Origin: an uncultured Victivallales bacterium
GTDB taxonomy: Bacteria > Verrucomicrobiota > Lentisphaeria > Oligosphaerales > JAFGRS01
Direction of reading: 5' to 3'
NCBI GenBank assembly: GCA_903837355.1
Contig: CAILUI010000462.1
Location: 1-63,454 of the forward strand
Length of the DNA: 63,454 bases
Shown here: positions 8,701 through 16,344 of the stretch, one piece after another
Layout: each line of letters opens with the position of its first letter
How positions within the stretch are numbered: position 1 is the first letter of the stretch
Notes under the pieces: generated by a model
The model's input: the letters and a program-made list of their open reading frames with translations, nothing else
What the model was told of the DNA's origin: nothing
Database searches by the model: none
Made by a program: the position numbers and the translations under genes

Positions 8701-10157
8701 CTGTAGATGTGGAAGTAGCTCTCGCCGGCCGGCGCCATGGTGAAGTAGAGAGTCTGGCCGTCGTAGCCTACCGCCGGCGAACCGAGCAGTCCGGCGCCGG
8801 CGTCGTGCAAGAGCGTCAACTGCCCATCTGGACGGAACGGCCGCAGGCAATAGAGGCGACTGCCGAGGGCCGCCGGTGAGGGCGTGTCGAACTCCGTGTA
8901 GGCCCGGCTCATGCCGATATTCTGGATGAAGTTCTCGCCCGCCGAACCGAAGATGACCGCACCCTGCACAAAGACGACGCCGCCCGCATACACCGGGTCC
9001 GCAAAGTCGCGTTCCCGCGGGAAGGTCCATTGCGCCTGCGCCGTGAGCGGCAGCTTGACCTCACCCCACGGGCCGCTCCCGAAGGCAGCGATGACGCGCG
9101 CCGGCCCCCAGGCGCGGTCGTCGCACTCCGCGGTCTCCCAGCCCGGCAGGACGTCGGCGATCGCCTTCCAGTCGGCCGCACTGGCCTGGACCAACGGCGG
9201 CAGGCCGGGACGGGTCAGCAGGATCTTCCCGATCAGGCCGGCCGGACCGGGCAACGTGTTGGTCGCCATGATCGCCACCTGGTTCCGACCGGGGATCAGG
9301 AGACGACTGACATCGAAGCGCGCCGGCTCGTTCCACTCCCCGCCCCGGCCGACCCGCCGACCATTCAGATAGAGCGTGAAGCCGTTGTCGCAGGACATGG
9401 CGATCTCGGCGCGGCAACCCCGCAGCGCGGCCGGCGCCTCGAAGGCCGTGCGGAAGTAGCGCACCGCCGCCGGGAAGGCACCCGACGGCACCCCCTCTTC
9501 GCTGGTCCAGATCCACTGCGCACCGCTGAAGTCCAGCCCGGCCGTCGCCGCTGGCGGCAGACCCAGGTCTCCCCACGGCGTCAGGCCCAGCGGGCCGAGC
9601 GTGAAGGCCGGCGCCCAGCCGCTGTCGTCGAACTCGACACCTTCCCAACCCGCGGCCGGGGTATCGGCGCAACGCCACTGGTCGTCGGTGGTAACCGCGA
9701 CCACGCTGCCGTCCGCCTCGTGGGCTATCAGCTTCAGGATGAACCCGGCCGCACCGGGAGCGGTGTTGGTCGCAGCCACCGCCAATACGTTGGTGCCCGC
9801 GCGCAGGAGCTGCCCCACCATCGCTGTCCGCGGCTGTCGCCAACCATCAATCTCGGCGGTGTTGGCACAGACGGGAACGCCGTTGATGGAGAGCTCGAAG
9901 AGGTTATCCACCGAGATCGTGACCTGAGCCGCGTCGCCGCCGATGCCGCCGCCGGCCGTGAACGTCGTGCGGAAGCAGTGCCGCCCGGCCGCCGCCCCCG
10001 CGGCGGCCCCCGGCTCAGTCCAAACCCACTGCGCGCCGTCCAGGTCCGGCGCCACCTCCGCACACCGGGCGGCCCAACTCGCGAGCAACACGCCGCAAGC
10101 GGCCAGCCGTGCTGCCGGCCGCAGCCAACCACCCCCCGCGCTTCGCCCAGTCCCCAC
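5742..10157 (-). CDS. Exported protein: jelly-roll pair, propeller, CxxCH site, HEAT repeats
   Basis: A 1471-residue exported protein. The GTG at 10157 is set as start because a perfect AAGGAGG lies 7 bases upstream; the frame runs on into gspH but that stretch is not coding. Layout: signal peptide (about 1-33); two beta-sandwich modules opening DLDGAQWVWT and DFSGAQWIWT (35-355); a TolB/propeller region with ELPDGRLVFAS and VTADGSLVFI blades (360-760) resembling the alpha-subunit-like domain of hydrazine synthase; CVGCH at 851-855, one c-type haem or metal site; and HEAT repeats (about 925 to the end, AALGHLRES, ALGEIGDGAAAPVLFAAV). Such chimaeras are common in Planctomycetota and Lentisphaerota and are of unknown function. 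It follows gspH by 109 bp on the same strand and could be a type II secretion substrate (inference). Confidence 0.85.
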   Translation of the reverse strand: MGTGRSAGGGWLRPAARLAACGVLLASWAARCAEVAPDLDGAQWVWTEPGAAAGAAAGRHCFRTTFTAGGGIGGDAAQVTISVDNLFELSINGVPVCANTAEIDGWRQPRTAMVGQLLRAGTNVLAVAATNTAPGAAGFILKLIAHEADGSVVAVTTDDQWRCADTPAAGWEGVEFDDSGWAPAFTLGPLGLTPWGDLGLPPAATAGLDFSGAQWIWTSEEGVPSGAFPAAVRYFRTAFEAPAALRGCRAEIAMSCDNGFTLYLNGRRVGRGGEWNEPARFDVSRLLIPGRNQVAIMATNTLPGPAGLIGKILLTRPGLPPLVQASAADWKAIADVLPGWETAECDDRAWGPARVIAAFGSGPWGEVKLPLTAQAQWTFPRERDFADPVYAGGVVFVQGAVIFGSAGENFIQNIGMSRAYTEFDTPSPAALGSRLYCLRPFRPDGQLTLLHDAGAGLLGSPAVGYDGQTLYFTMAPAGESYFHIYSIQADGTGLRQVTQGAFHDFDPAELPDGRLVFASTRVGTAEEYHGVAAFALFTCQPDGSAIRPLTTHVVGDREPRVTADGSLVFIRCDNFLERGKVETHIHRTRQDGSCGEIVIGPDREPIVYDRSTAGESSSNWLRLYGAGSPAALPDGRIAAITERGLVVSPGRRGTIVGRYVPYDMSPLPDGRLLCTAHDRLRLCLLDLAKGAVTEVVQADDLALAKPAPGARRPGLLPEEIHSAVYLAARPKPPERPALAEPSATGGSAPTGFLYCQNALNTRHTAADVGRIRAVRVYEGRPFTLVPTSSIYVHIGTEGRELGTIPLAADGSFFAEVPADRALSLQAVDAEGRPVINELSWVYVRPGERRACVGCHAPTDSAPPRAAVKAASMPPLRLLGDGEAHRFRANNAANGAVLNQQLGRFREVASINLYRQAAAERPGEPLPAGRAAAVSRLCQAVEAGPTAARLAAVQQLAIFRDRQAVPALVLALADTSIEVRTAAGLGLAACGDRRALAPLLAVLDDAHPAVAQAAHVALEHLTCRQVAFDASVSGPTRGTATWRQLLAQPDWEAIEGDLVAALAGTDRLAEYAAIEALGHIAGPAGAAALRGYVSARPDGELRHLEAALRALGHLRESAAVSLLEAMLRDHLVMGGEGAGGREFGFAQRPVYLAAAAAEALGWIGTPDCEAALLAAWPYLPTLEDGNLACGDHPWLMGSHPPVIQYRVLEALDAIGSRQGVAAVPLILRAIPMDKDRGLLYERDSYETLTARVVQRSGASGDIVETCLAVLGDVGARRRQEWVPGVTASPHAEAHIRPHSAEARAAQVLAVVCLDPAYAGRIRERLADYLQKPPSEARSWVCFMLIRALAAQRDREALALLTGVLANEPDETAAGVNLPPSHWVQKAQKPFFRAAAAFALGEIGDGAAAPVLFAAVQNANNAPAVRHQAAVALGRLADPRLLPELARLAAAETDQATRRALLAASSPTVVPGP

Positions 10158-10266
10158 GGCTCCGCCTCCTTGCACCCCACACCCGCCCTGCCCCGACCGG
10201 CCCGGCTTGACCCCGAACCGTAAACCATACAGTAACCCACCGACCGCGGGCGCCCCACCCCGAAGG

Positions 10267-10899
10267 CTACGGCCCCTCGGCCAGCCGGATGTCGGCGCGA
10301 CCGGTGAGGCGGTCGACATCCACGCGGTAGAGGCGCTTGCCGACGTGGAACTCCAGCGGCGGCCCGCCGGCCTCGCCGCTGCCATAGAAGACGAGCGCCG
10401 GACCGTCGTCGCCGACGGCGGTCCCCGCCTGCAGACTCTCCGGCGTCCATTTCAGCGCGTCCGGCAAGACGTACTCGCTGGTGCCGGGCACCATGGCACT
10501 CTCGGAGACGGTCGCCGCGGGCTCGGGCTCGGAGACCGGCGGCGCCGCCGCCGCGCTGAGGGGCAACGCCAGCGGATCGCTGACCGCCGCCGAGACCGTA
10601 AAGCGACTCGACACCTCGTCGGCGACCAGCAGCAGACGGAACGGGCGCCCCGTCGCCCGCGCCCGCAACCCCGTCTCGTCCAGCACCGCCTGCACGGCAC
10701 TGACGCAACGCTCGGCCTGGAGCCGGGCGGGCAAATGCCCGATGCGCGGCAGGGCGAGGGTCATGACGATCGCCAGCAGGGCGACGACAATCAGCATCTC
10801 CAACAGCGTGAACGGCCGGCGGCAAGCACCGCCGGCCGGCCGACAACCCGCGCTGAATCCGGCGCCGATCCTCCTACTCCCAACTCGTGATATCGGCAT
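10267..10899 (-). CDS. gspH: Type II secretion minor pseudopilin, GspH-like
   Basis: A 210-residue protein with a long basic leader and the prepilin motif RRPFTLLEMLIVVALLAIVM, with Pro where Gly is usual before the Phe. The body carries the GspH/FimT pattern of a single hydrophobic N-terminal helix followed by a beta-rich domain ending FYGSGEAGGPPLEFHVGKRL and VDRLTGRADIRLAEGP. The start at 10899 (MPISRVGSRR) lies 26 bp inside the end of gspG with GAAGGT just upstream, which implies translational coupling. The Ala/Pro/Glu-rich loop in the middle is unusual. It probably caps or modifies the pseudopilus built from GspG. Confidence 0.75.
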   Translation of the reverse strand: MPISRVGSRRIGAGFSAGCRPAGGACRRPFTLLEMLIVVALLAIVMTLALPRIGHLPARLQAERCVSAVQAVLDETGLRARATGRPFRLLLVADEVSSRFTVSAAVSDPLALPLSAAAAPPVSEPEPAATVSESAMVPGTSEYVLPDALKWTPESLQAGTAVGDDGPALVFYGSGEAGGPPLEFHVGKRLYRVDVDRLTGRADIRLAEGP

Positions 10900-11299
10900 T
10901 CTTACCTTCACCGCCCTGGGCCTTGTCTTCACCGAAACTGTAGATATCAACATCACCGTGCCGGCCCGGATGCTGGTACTGGTAGGGCTGTCCCCAGGGA
11001 TCGACGGGCACCTTGGCCGGATCCAGGTACGGTCCGTCCCACTTCGAGTTGCCCGGACTGGTCACCAGGTCATCGAGGTCACGCGGGAACTCGGACAGGT
11101 CGAGGTAGTAGTCCTTGCAGGCGTTCTTGAGCAGGGTGAGCTGGGTCTTGGCCGTCTCGCGTTTGGCCTTGACCAGATTCTGGATGAGGGCCGGGCCGAC
11201 CAGGCCGGCGATCATGCCGATGATCACGATCACGATCATGATCTCGATCAGTGTGAAACCTTGCCGACGACCGCGCCGGCATCCACGTAGAGCCTGCAT
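10874..11299 (-). CDS. gspG: Type II secretion major pseudopilin GspG
   Basis: A 141-residue protein beginning MQALRGCRRGRRQGFTLIEI, with Gly at -1 and the Glu at +5 that GspG proteins need, then a hydrophobic helix (IVIVIIGMIAGLVGPALI). The C-terminal part has the classic GspG signature YYLDLSEFPRDLDDLVTSPG, WDGPYL, DPWGQPYQYQHPG and DVDIYSFGED, which includes the calcium-binding loop. The start at 11299 has AAGGAGG 7 bases upstream. It forms the pseudopilus that pushes folded proteins through the outer membrane secretin; secretin and GspE are not in this window. Confidence 0.95.
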   Translation of the reverse strand: MQALRGCRRGRRQGFTLIEIMIVIVIIGMIAGLVGPALIQNLVKAKRETAKTQLTLLKNACKDYYLDLSEFPRDLDDLVTSPGNSKWDGPYLDPAKVPVDPWGQPYQYQHPGRHGDVDIYSFGEDKAQGGEGKNADITSWE

Positions 11300-11357
11300 T
11301 CCTAAGCCTCCTTGGGCCGGTGGCGCCAAGCGCCCGCTGACGCCGGCGCCCGCGACG

Positions 11358-12560
11358 CTAGACCGCGCTCTGCATATTCATGATCGCCAGGAACATCAGG
11401 GTCACCACGCCGCCGACGATCAGCCCCAGGCCGATGATCACCAACGGCTCAAAGGCACTCAGCAGGCGTTTGACCAGGCGTTTGAGTTCCGCCTCGTAAC
11501 GCTCGGCGACGCGCTCCAGCATGGTATCCACCGCCCCGGTCTCCTCGCCGACGGCCACCATCCGCAGCATCATCGTGGGGATGTGGCGGCTCTGCGCCAT
11601 GGCGTCCGACAGGCGCTGCCCTTGGCGCAACTCGCCGGCCAGGCCGGCCAGGGAGTGAGCCAGGGTCTGGTTCTGCACCACGCGCGTGGCGATGGAGACC
11701 GTGTCCAGCAGATGGACGCCACTGCGCATCAGGATCGACATCGTGCGGGCCAGGCGAGCCAGATTGCTGTAGAGCACCAACCGACCCGTCAACGGCGCGC
11801 TCAACACCCAGCGGTCGAAGGCGGCACGGGTGGCGCTGCTCTCGCGCCTGACCTGCACCAACAGCGCCACACCCGCCACCAGCAACACCGGAATCACCCA
11901 CCAGAAGCCCTTCGCCAGCGACGATAGCCCCAGCAGAATCCGCGTCGGCAAGGCCGTGGCGGCACCCGTGGCCGCCAGAACGCCGGCGAAACGCGGCACG
12001 ATCACGCCCAGCACCACCCCGAGCATAATCGTACCCGCAAAGATGATGAACAGTGGGTAGATCGAGGCCGAAACAATGAAGGCCCGCAGATCGCGGCTCT
12101 CCACTAGAAAACTGCGCAACTGCCCCATGACCTGAGGCAACGCACCCGCCTCCTCCCCCGCCTGCACAATGCTGGCGTAGAGCCGCGGGAACAGGCGGCC
12201 ACGGTCACGGATGAGCTCGGACAACCGCCGCCCCTCATGCAGGCCGCGGCGCAAGTCACCCACCAACTGGGTAGCGAAGCTGTCGTCGCCACCTTCGCCG
12301 ACGATCGCCAGCGCCCGCTCCAGCGGGATGTTCGCCTCCAGCAGCGGCACCAGGCGATCCGTGAAATCAACCACATCGAAACGGTTGCGCCAACCCCCTT
12401 CGCGACCCGCCGACGCCCCCCCACCCTCACCCAGAAACGCCAGCGGCAACAAGCCCCGACGCTGCACCCGGCGGGTGGCGTCGGTCTGCGAATCCCCCTC
12501 GATGAGAAGATCCCGAACCGCCCCCGCGGCGTCGCTGACTTTGAACCGGTACAACCCCAT
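11358..12560 (-). CDS. gspF: Type II secretion inner-membrane platform protein GspF
   Basis: A 400-residue protein of normal length for GspF/PilC. It opens MGLYRFKVSDAAGAVRDLLI, then has two repeated T2SF domains (FTDRLVPLLEANIPLERALA and LARLARTMSILMRSGVHLLD) separated by two membrane segments (FIVSASIYPLFIIFAGTIML, WWVIPVLLVAGVALLV), and ends with a third (PLVIIGLGLIVGGVVTLMFL). ERALAIV and EETGAVD are conserved family motifs. The ATG at 12560 lies 7 bp after the stop of the upstream small gene. GspF couples the GspE ATPase to pseudopilus assembly. Confidence 0.95.
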   Translation of the reverse strand: MGLYRFKVSDAAGAVRDLLIEGDSQTDATRRVQRRGLLPLAFLGEGGGASAGREGGWRNRFDVVDFTDRLVPLLEANIPLERALAIVGEGGDDSFATQLVGDLRRGLHEGRRLSELIRDRGRLFPRLYASIVQAGEEAGALPQVMGQLRSFLVESRDLRAFIVSASIYPLFIIFAGTIMLGVVLGVIVPRFAGVLAATGAATALPTRILLGLSSLAKGFWWVIPVLLVAGVALLVQVRRESSATRAAFDRWVLSAPLTGRLVLYSNLARLARTMSILMRSGVHLLDTVSIATRVVQNQTLAHSLAGLAGELRQGQRLSDAMAQSRHIPTMMLRMVAVGEETGAVDTMLERVAERYEAELKRLVKRLLSAFEPLVIIGLGLIVGGVVTLMFLAIMNMQSAV

Positions 12561-12567
12561 GCGCCGC

Positions 12568-13032
12568 CTATTCCTTAGGAGTCGTGTCCTCGGCGTCGCT
12601 CGGGCCGCCGTCCTCGGCCTGGCGTTCCTTACCCGCCTTGACACTGTCGATGACGAACAGCGGTCGCATCATAATGGGCACGTCGTCGATGACGAAGTTC
12701 AACCAATACATCTCCGGCTTCGGAAACGTCACCCCGCTGAGCCGAAACACCAGATCGACCACCTGTCGCGGATCGCGCATGGTCACCTCGCCCTTCGCCG
12801 CGAAGCCCGTGGTGTGGCCGTCCTGATGCCGGCAGACCACCTCGCAGGGAAAGCGCCCGCGGGCGCCGGTCAGCGAGACGAACACGCACATGAAAGGATG
12901 GACGCACGGAAAGCGCCGCGCGTGCACCCGGTCGAACAGGCCGACCAGCGTCTTCTTACTCGTACTCTTGTCCTCGATGATCGTATCGCACATCAGCAGC
13001 GATAGGCCGAGGGGTGTCTCAATCTGTGACAT
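12568..13032 (-). CDS. Small cytoplasmic protein, DUF6941-like
   Basis: A 154-residue soluble protein starting MSQIETPLGLSLLMCDTIIE. The run DTIIEDKSTSKKTLVGLFDR followed by FPCVHPFMCVFVSLTGARGR resembles the DUF6941 family, small proteins of unknown function that often read CD-x-VI at this place. No catalytic motif is evident and the C-terminal 20 residues are charged and probably disordered. It stands first in the block with gspF, gspG and gspH, 7 bp ahead of gspF. The alternative GTG at 13083 would add a Cys-containing N-terminus but would leave a leader of only about 7 bases. Its link to secretion is inference from position. Confidence 0.7.
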   Translation of the reverse strand: MSQIETPLGLSLLMCDTIIEDKSTSKKTLVGLFDRVHARRFPCVHPFMCVFVSLTGARGRFPCEVVCRHQDGHTTGFAAKGEVTMRDPRQVVDLVFRLSGVTFPKPEMYWLNFVIDDVPIMMRPLFVIDSVKAGKERQAEDGGPSDAEDTTPKE

Positions 13033-13096
13033 GTCGACATCCGTGAGGCGGCGCCCGCAAGCCCGGCAGCGCCGGGCAGGCACACGACCGTGAAAC

Positions 13097-13126
13097 TAAA
13101 TATGGGGCTCGCGACCAGGTTGTCAA
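13097..13126 (-). promoter_or_regulatory. Strong sigma-70-like promoter for the secretion block
   Basis: On the minus strand TTGACA (13126-13121) is followed after 18 bases by TATTTA (13102-13097). Transcription would start near 13090, about 57 bases before the ATG at 13032. Confidence 0.7.
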
Positions 13127-13155
13127 GGCTAAACCCACGCCGACGCTCCGCAGCC

Positions 13156-13183
13156 TTGACTCCGCGGCCCCCGCCGTTACGGT
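13156..13183 (+). promoter_or_regulatory. Putative promoter for adk-map-infA
   Basis: TTGACT (13156-13161), 16-base spacer, TACGGT (13178-13183), about 60 bases before adk and divergent from the secretion promoter. The -35 is good and the -10 is weak. Confidence 0.5.
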
Positions 13184-13252
13184 AAGCTCTTTTGGCGCCG
13201 CGCCCCCAGCTTCATATCGGCAGCCGGGCGCCCGGCCCTCTTGGAGAACACC

Positions 13253-13906
13253 ATGGCCATCTACGTCCTTCTCGGTCCCCCCGGTGTCGGCAAGGGCACG
13301 CTGGCGGAAATGCTCTGCGCGCATTTCGGCTTCCTCCATATTTCGACCGGCGACATCCTGCGCGAAGAGGTCCGGCGCGGCAGCGAACTCGGCCGGCGTG
13401 CCCAGAGCTTCATGGACAGCGGCGGCCTGGTTCCCGACGAAACCATCTGCGCCATCATGGCCTCCCGACTCCAGGAGGACGAGGTCCGGCGCCGCGGTTG
13501 CCTGCTCGACGGCTTCCCGCGGACCCTGCCCCAGGCCGAGGCGTTCGACCGCCTGGTCAGCCAGGGCGCGCCCGCGGTGGAGCGCGTGGTGCTCCTGCAG
13601 GCCGGCGATGAACTGCTCATGCAGCGCCTGACCGCACGGCGCGTCTGCGGCGCCTGCCGGGCCGTCTTTAACGTCCTCTTCACACCGCCACGCCAGGACG
13701 GCGTGTGCGACAAGTGCGGCGGTGCCCTCGAGCAGCGCGGCGACGATACCGAGGCCACGGCTCGCGCCCGCCTACGCGTCTACGGTCAACAGACTGAGCC
13801 CCTGGTGCGCTTCTACGACCAGCGTGGGCTGGTCCTGCGCGTCGACGCTTCTCAGGATAAACACGAGGTGCGCAGCCAGGTCTGCGCCGCCCTGCACCTG
13901 GCCTAG
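13253..13906 (+). CDS. adk: Adenylate kinase
   Basis: This 217-residue enzyme catalyses ATP + AMP to 2 ADP in the cytoplasm. The P-loop GPPGVGKGT is at residues 8-16, the AMP site shows STGDILREEV and LLDGFPRT, and DDTEATARARLRVY marks the end of the lid. The lid is the long zinc type with four cysteines (C132, C135, C152, C155), as in Gram-positive and many PVC enzymes. The ATG at 13253 has GGAG upstream; an in-frame TTG at 13241 overlaps that ribosome site and is unlikely. adk normally follows secY, but here type II secretion genes lie divergently upstream and adk opens its own operon. Confidence 0.97.
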   Translation: MAIYVLLGPPGVGKGTLAEMLCAHFGFLHISTGDILREEVRRGSELGRRAQSFMDSGGLVPDETICAIMASRLQEDEVRRRGCLLDGFPRTLPQAEAFDRLVSQGAPAVERVVLLQAGDELLMQRLTARRVCGACRAVFNVLFTPPRQDGVCDKCGGALEQRGDDTEATARARLRVYGQQTEPLVRFYDQRGLVLRVDASQDKHEVRSQVCAALHLA

Positions 13907-13941
13907 CGCCGCCGCCGCGACCGAGGGAGATCCCGCCCGCT

Positions 13942-14703
13942 ATGGCTCGTCAGACCGTTGTGATCCATTCCGAACGTGCCATCGAGGGCATCCGCCGGGC
14001 AGCGCAGGCGACCGCGGCGGTGTTGGCGCAACTGGCGGCGTTCGTGCGCCCCGGACTCTCCACCCTGGAGGTCGACCGCCAGGCGGCTGACTTCATTCAC
14101 GCCGCCGGTGGCGAGAGCGCCTTCCGCGGTTACCACGGTTTCCCGGGCACCATCTGCATCTCCCTGAACCAGGAGATCATCCACGGCATCGGCCGCGCTG
14201 ATCGCATTATCGCCCCGGGTGACCTCGTCAGCATGGACGTCGGCGTCCGCCTCCGCGGCTATATCGGCGACTGCGCTCGTACCGTCTGCGCTGGCGGGCC
14301 GCCGAGCGGTCCGTCCGCGACGCTGCTGCGCGCCGCCGAGGAGGCGCTGTTTGCCGGCATAGCAAAGGCGTGTTCCGGGAACTATGTTAATGACATCTCT
14401 GCAGCCGTGGAGTCCGTCGTCAAATCCTACGGCTTTGCGGTCGTGCGTGATTTTGTCGGACACGGCTGTGGCCGTGAACTCCACGAACCGCCCGAGGTGC
14501 CCAACTTCGCGCAGCACGCGACCGGGGCGCGGCTGGTTCCGGGGATGGTGCTGGCCATTGAGCCGATGGTGAATACGGGGACGCATCGCGTTGAGATCGA
14601 CCGGCAGGACCACTGGACTGTCCGCACGGCTGACGGCGGCTGGTCCGCGCATGTTGAACACATGGTGTTAATCACTCGAGATAAACCGGAGATCCTAACG
14701 TGA
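13942..14703 (+). CDS. map: Methionine aminopeptidase, type I
   Basis: This 253-residue enzyme removes the initiator Met from nascent proteins. All metal and catalytic residues of the pita-bread fold are visible: H81 (IIHGIG), D99 (VSMDVG), D110 (YIGDCARTV), H174 (VGHGCGRELHEPP), E207 (LAIEPM) and E239 (HVEHMV). There is no N-terminal zinc finger, so it is the short bacterial form. It sits 35 bp after adk with a GAGGGA ribosome site, and its stop overlaps the GTG of infA by 4 bp, which implies coupled translation. Confidence 0.97.
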   Translation: MARQTVVIHSERAIEGIRRAAQATAAVLAQLAAFVRPGLSTLEVDRQAADFIHAAGGESAFRGYHGFPGTICISLNQEIIHGIGRADRIIAPGDLVSMDVGVRLRGYIGDCARTVCAGGPPSGPSATLLRAAEEALFAGIAKACSGNYVNDISAAVESVVKSYGFAVVRDFVGHGCGRELHEPPEVPNFAQHATGARLVPGMVLAIEPMVNTGTHRVEIDRQDHWTVRTADGGWSAHVEHMVLITRDKPEILT

Positions 14704-14915
14704 GCAAGGATTGCGTACGCATTGAGGGTGTCGTCAAAGAACTGCTGCCCAATACGATGTTTCGCGTTGCCCTCGAGAACGGGCACGAAGTGCTGGCGCA
14801 TATCAGCGGCAAGATGCGCCTGCACTTCATCCGTATCCTGCCCGGCGATACCGTCGTGGTTGAGGTCTCGCCGTATGACCTCACCAAGGGTCGCATTACG
14901 TACCGTAAGAAGTAG
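14700..14915 (+). CDS. infA: Translation initiation factor IF-1
   Basis: A 71-residue S1/OB-fold protein (MSKDCVRIEGVVKELLPNTM, FRVALENGHEVLAHISGKMR) that binds the 30S A site during initiation. Length and sequence match the family throughout, including the IRILPGD-like core and YRKK tail. It starts with GTG inside the map stop (GTGA overlap) and has GGAG 8 bases upstream. A terminator follows directly. Confidence 0.97.
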   Translation: MSKDCVRIEGVVKELLPNTMFRVALENGHEVLAHISGKMRLHFIRILPGDTVVVEVSPYDLTKGRITYRKK

Positions 14916-14933
14916 ACCTGCCGGGAAAGGACC

Positions 14934-14955
14934 CGGCCGGGCTTCGGCCGTTTTT
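14934..14955 (+). terminator. Rho-independent terminator after infA
   Basis: CGGCCG (14934-14939), loop GGCTT, CGGCCG (14945-14950), then five T. It ends the adk-map-infA transcript before the ribosomal-protein promoter. Confidence 0.85.
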
Positions 14956-14969
14956 CTGCGGGCTCTTCC

Positions 14970-14997
14970 TTGACTGGGTTTCATACCTCGGTATAGT
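14970..14997 (+). promoter_or_regulatory. Strong sigma-70-like promoter for rpmJ-rpsM-rpsK-rpoA-rplQ
   Basis: TTGACT (14970-14975), 16-base spacer, TATAGT (14992-14997). Transcription would start near 15004, giving a leader of about 120 bases before rpmJ. Confidence 0.8.
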
Positions 14998-15009
14998 ATC
15001 GGTTTGTCT

Positions 15010-15063
15010 CCCCGCGCTGGGGTTTTGCCTATGCCGTGTGCTGCCACGGGTTCGGGTGTGGCA
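15010..15063 (+). promoter_or_regulatory. Structured leader of the alpha-operon mRNA
   Basis: Within the leader, CCCC-GCGCT-GGGG followed by TTTT (15010-15026) forms a small terminator-like hairpin just after the predicted start of transcription, and TGCCAC (15042-15047) pairs with GTGGCA (15058-15063). Alpha operons are often feedback-controlled by a ribosomal protein (S4 in enterics), but rpsD is not in this operon, so any regulator here is unknown. Confidence 0.4.
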
Positions 15064-15125
15064 GAGCGGTGGCCGCGGCGACGGCGTGCAGTCAGCAAGC
15101 TGAGAACAGGATCGGATAGCGCTTC

Positions 15126-15239
15126 ATGAAAGTCAGAGCCAGCGTCAAACGTATCTGCAGCAGCTGCCGCGTCGTCCGGCGTAGCGGCGTCATCCGGATT
15201 ATCTGCAAGAACTTGCGTCACAAACAGCGCCAGGGCTGA
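15126..15239 (+). CDS. rpmJ: 50S ribosomal protein L36 (bL36)
   Basis: A 37-residue protein beginning MKVRASVKRICSSC. C11, C14, C27 and H32 are the four zinc ligands of the classical C+ form of L36. It lies between the strong promoter and rpsM, its standard place. Confidence 0.95.
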   Translation: MKVRASVKRICSSCRVVRRSGVIRIICKNLRHKQRQG

Positions 15240-15332
15240 AGCCTCCTCGCGGCAGGCGCCGCGGGACGGGTAGGCCGCTGCTGTGCGGCCGCCGAGGCTG
15301 AAGGTCAGCAGTACGGCAAGGAAAGATGGACC

Positions 15333-15737
15333 ATGCCTAGAATTCTTGGTGTCGACATCCCCAACAACAAGCGCGTCGATGTCTCCCTGCGGTACATCTA
15401 CGGCATCGGGCCGGCCCGCGCTACCGACATCTGCACCCGGGCGCGCATTAATCCGGCCCAGCGCGCGTCGGAATTGACCGAGAACGACATCGGTACGATC
15501 GCCAAGATTCTGCAGGACCAATACACCGTTGAAGGTGACCTGCGGCGCCAGGTGGCCCAGAATATCCGCCGCTTGATCGCCATCGGCTCCTACCGCGGGC
15601 AGCGTCATCGCCGTGGGCTCCCCGTCCGTGGACAGCGGACCAAGACCAACGCCCGTACCCGCAAGGGCGCCAAGAAGACCGTCGGCGCCATTCGCGACCG
15701 CTCGGCCCGTAAGATGGCCTCGGCCGAGACCCCTTGA
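15333..15737 (+). CDS. rpsM: 30S ribosomal protein S13 (uS13)
   Basis: A 134-residue protein (MPRILGVDIPNNKRVDVSLR, YIYGIGPARA) of the 30S head that contacts tRNA and the 50S subunit. The helix-two-turn-helix and the basic tail GLPVRGQRTKTNARTRKG are intact. The C-terminal 15 residues are a little longer than usual. AAGGA lies about 11 bases before the ATG. A 93-bp space separates it from rpmJ. Confidence 0.97.
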   Translation: MPRILGVDIPNNKRVDVSLRYIYGIGPARATDICTRARINPAQRASELTENDIGTIAKILQDQYTVEGDLRRQVAQNIRRLIAIGSYRGQRHRRGLPVRGQRTKTNARTRKGAKKTVGAIRDRSARKMASAETP

Positions 15738-15784
15738 GACCACGAGTAACGCCCCCGTTATCTCTTTAAGGAGAGCAGCAGTCC

Positions 15785-16252
15785 ATGGCTGACGAGATCG
15801 CCGTAACACCTACCCCGGAACAGCCCAAGGAACAGCTCGCGCCGACTGGAGACCAGCCGTCGCCGGCGGCCGAGGCGAAGCGCGTTAAGGTCAAGAACCA
15901 ACGCCACATCCCCAGCGGCGTAGCCCACGTCGACGCCACCTTCAACAATACCAAGGTCGCCATCTCCGACATGCATGGCAACACGGTGGCCTGGTGCAGT
16001 GCTGGGCGCCTGGGTTTCAAGGGCTCGCGCAAGAGCACGGCCTATGTGGCGCAGCAGATCGGGGCCGAAGCGGCCCGGCGCGCGGCGTCGCTGGGCATGC
16101 GCGAAGTCGAAGTCCGCCTGAAGGGCCCCGGCGCCGGACGCGAGTCTGCGGTGCGCGGCATTGTCTCGGCGGGACTGGAGATCACTCTCCTGAAGGATGT
16201 CACTCCCCTCCCGCACAACGGCTGCCGGCCTCCCAAGCGGCGCCGCGTCTGA
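15785..16252 (+). CDS. rpsK: 30S ribosomal protein S11 (uS11) with N-terminal extension
   Basis: A 155-residue protein. From about residue 35 it is a standard S11 (HIPSGVAHVDATFNNTKVAI, CSAGRLGFKGSRKSTAYVAQ, VTPLPHNGCRPPKRRRV), which forms part of the mRNA exit platform. The first 32 residues (MADEIAVTPTPEQPKEQLAP and on) are an acidic, Pro-rich, probably disordered extension not found in typical 125-130 residue forms. The start is well supported by AAGGAG. Confidence 0.96.
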   Translation: MADEIAVTPTPEQPKEQLAPTGDQPSPAAEAKRVKVKNQRHIPSGVAHVDATFNNTKVAISDMHGNTVAWCSAGRLGFKGSRKSTAYVAQQIGAEAARRAASLGMREVEVRLKGPGAGRESAVRGIVSAGLEITLLKDVTPLPHNGCRPPKRRRV

Positions 16253-16344
16253 GCCCCGCTCAGAGACGACGGTAATACAGTCAGTCCGCGTGCTGCGCCG
16301 CGTGGCGTGGCATCTGGGCGGTCGCCGACAATGAGGAGAAGAAC

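Noticed and set aside
5742..10157. Hydrazine synthase and an anammox lifestyle.
   Set aside because: Only the propeller resembles the alpha-subunit family; the jelly-roll and HEAT parts do not, there is one haem-type site, and no other anammox gene is present.
10158..10385. N-terminal extension of the giant exported protein into gspH.
   Set aside because: AAGGAGG 7 bases before GTG 10157 and the signal peptide there define the start; the extension is the reverse of gspH.
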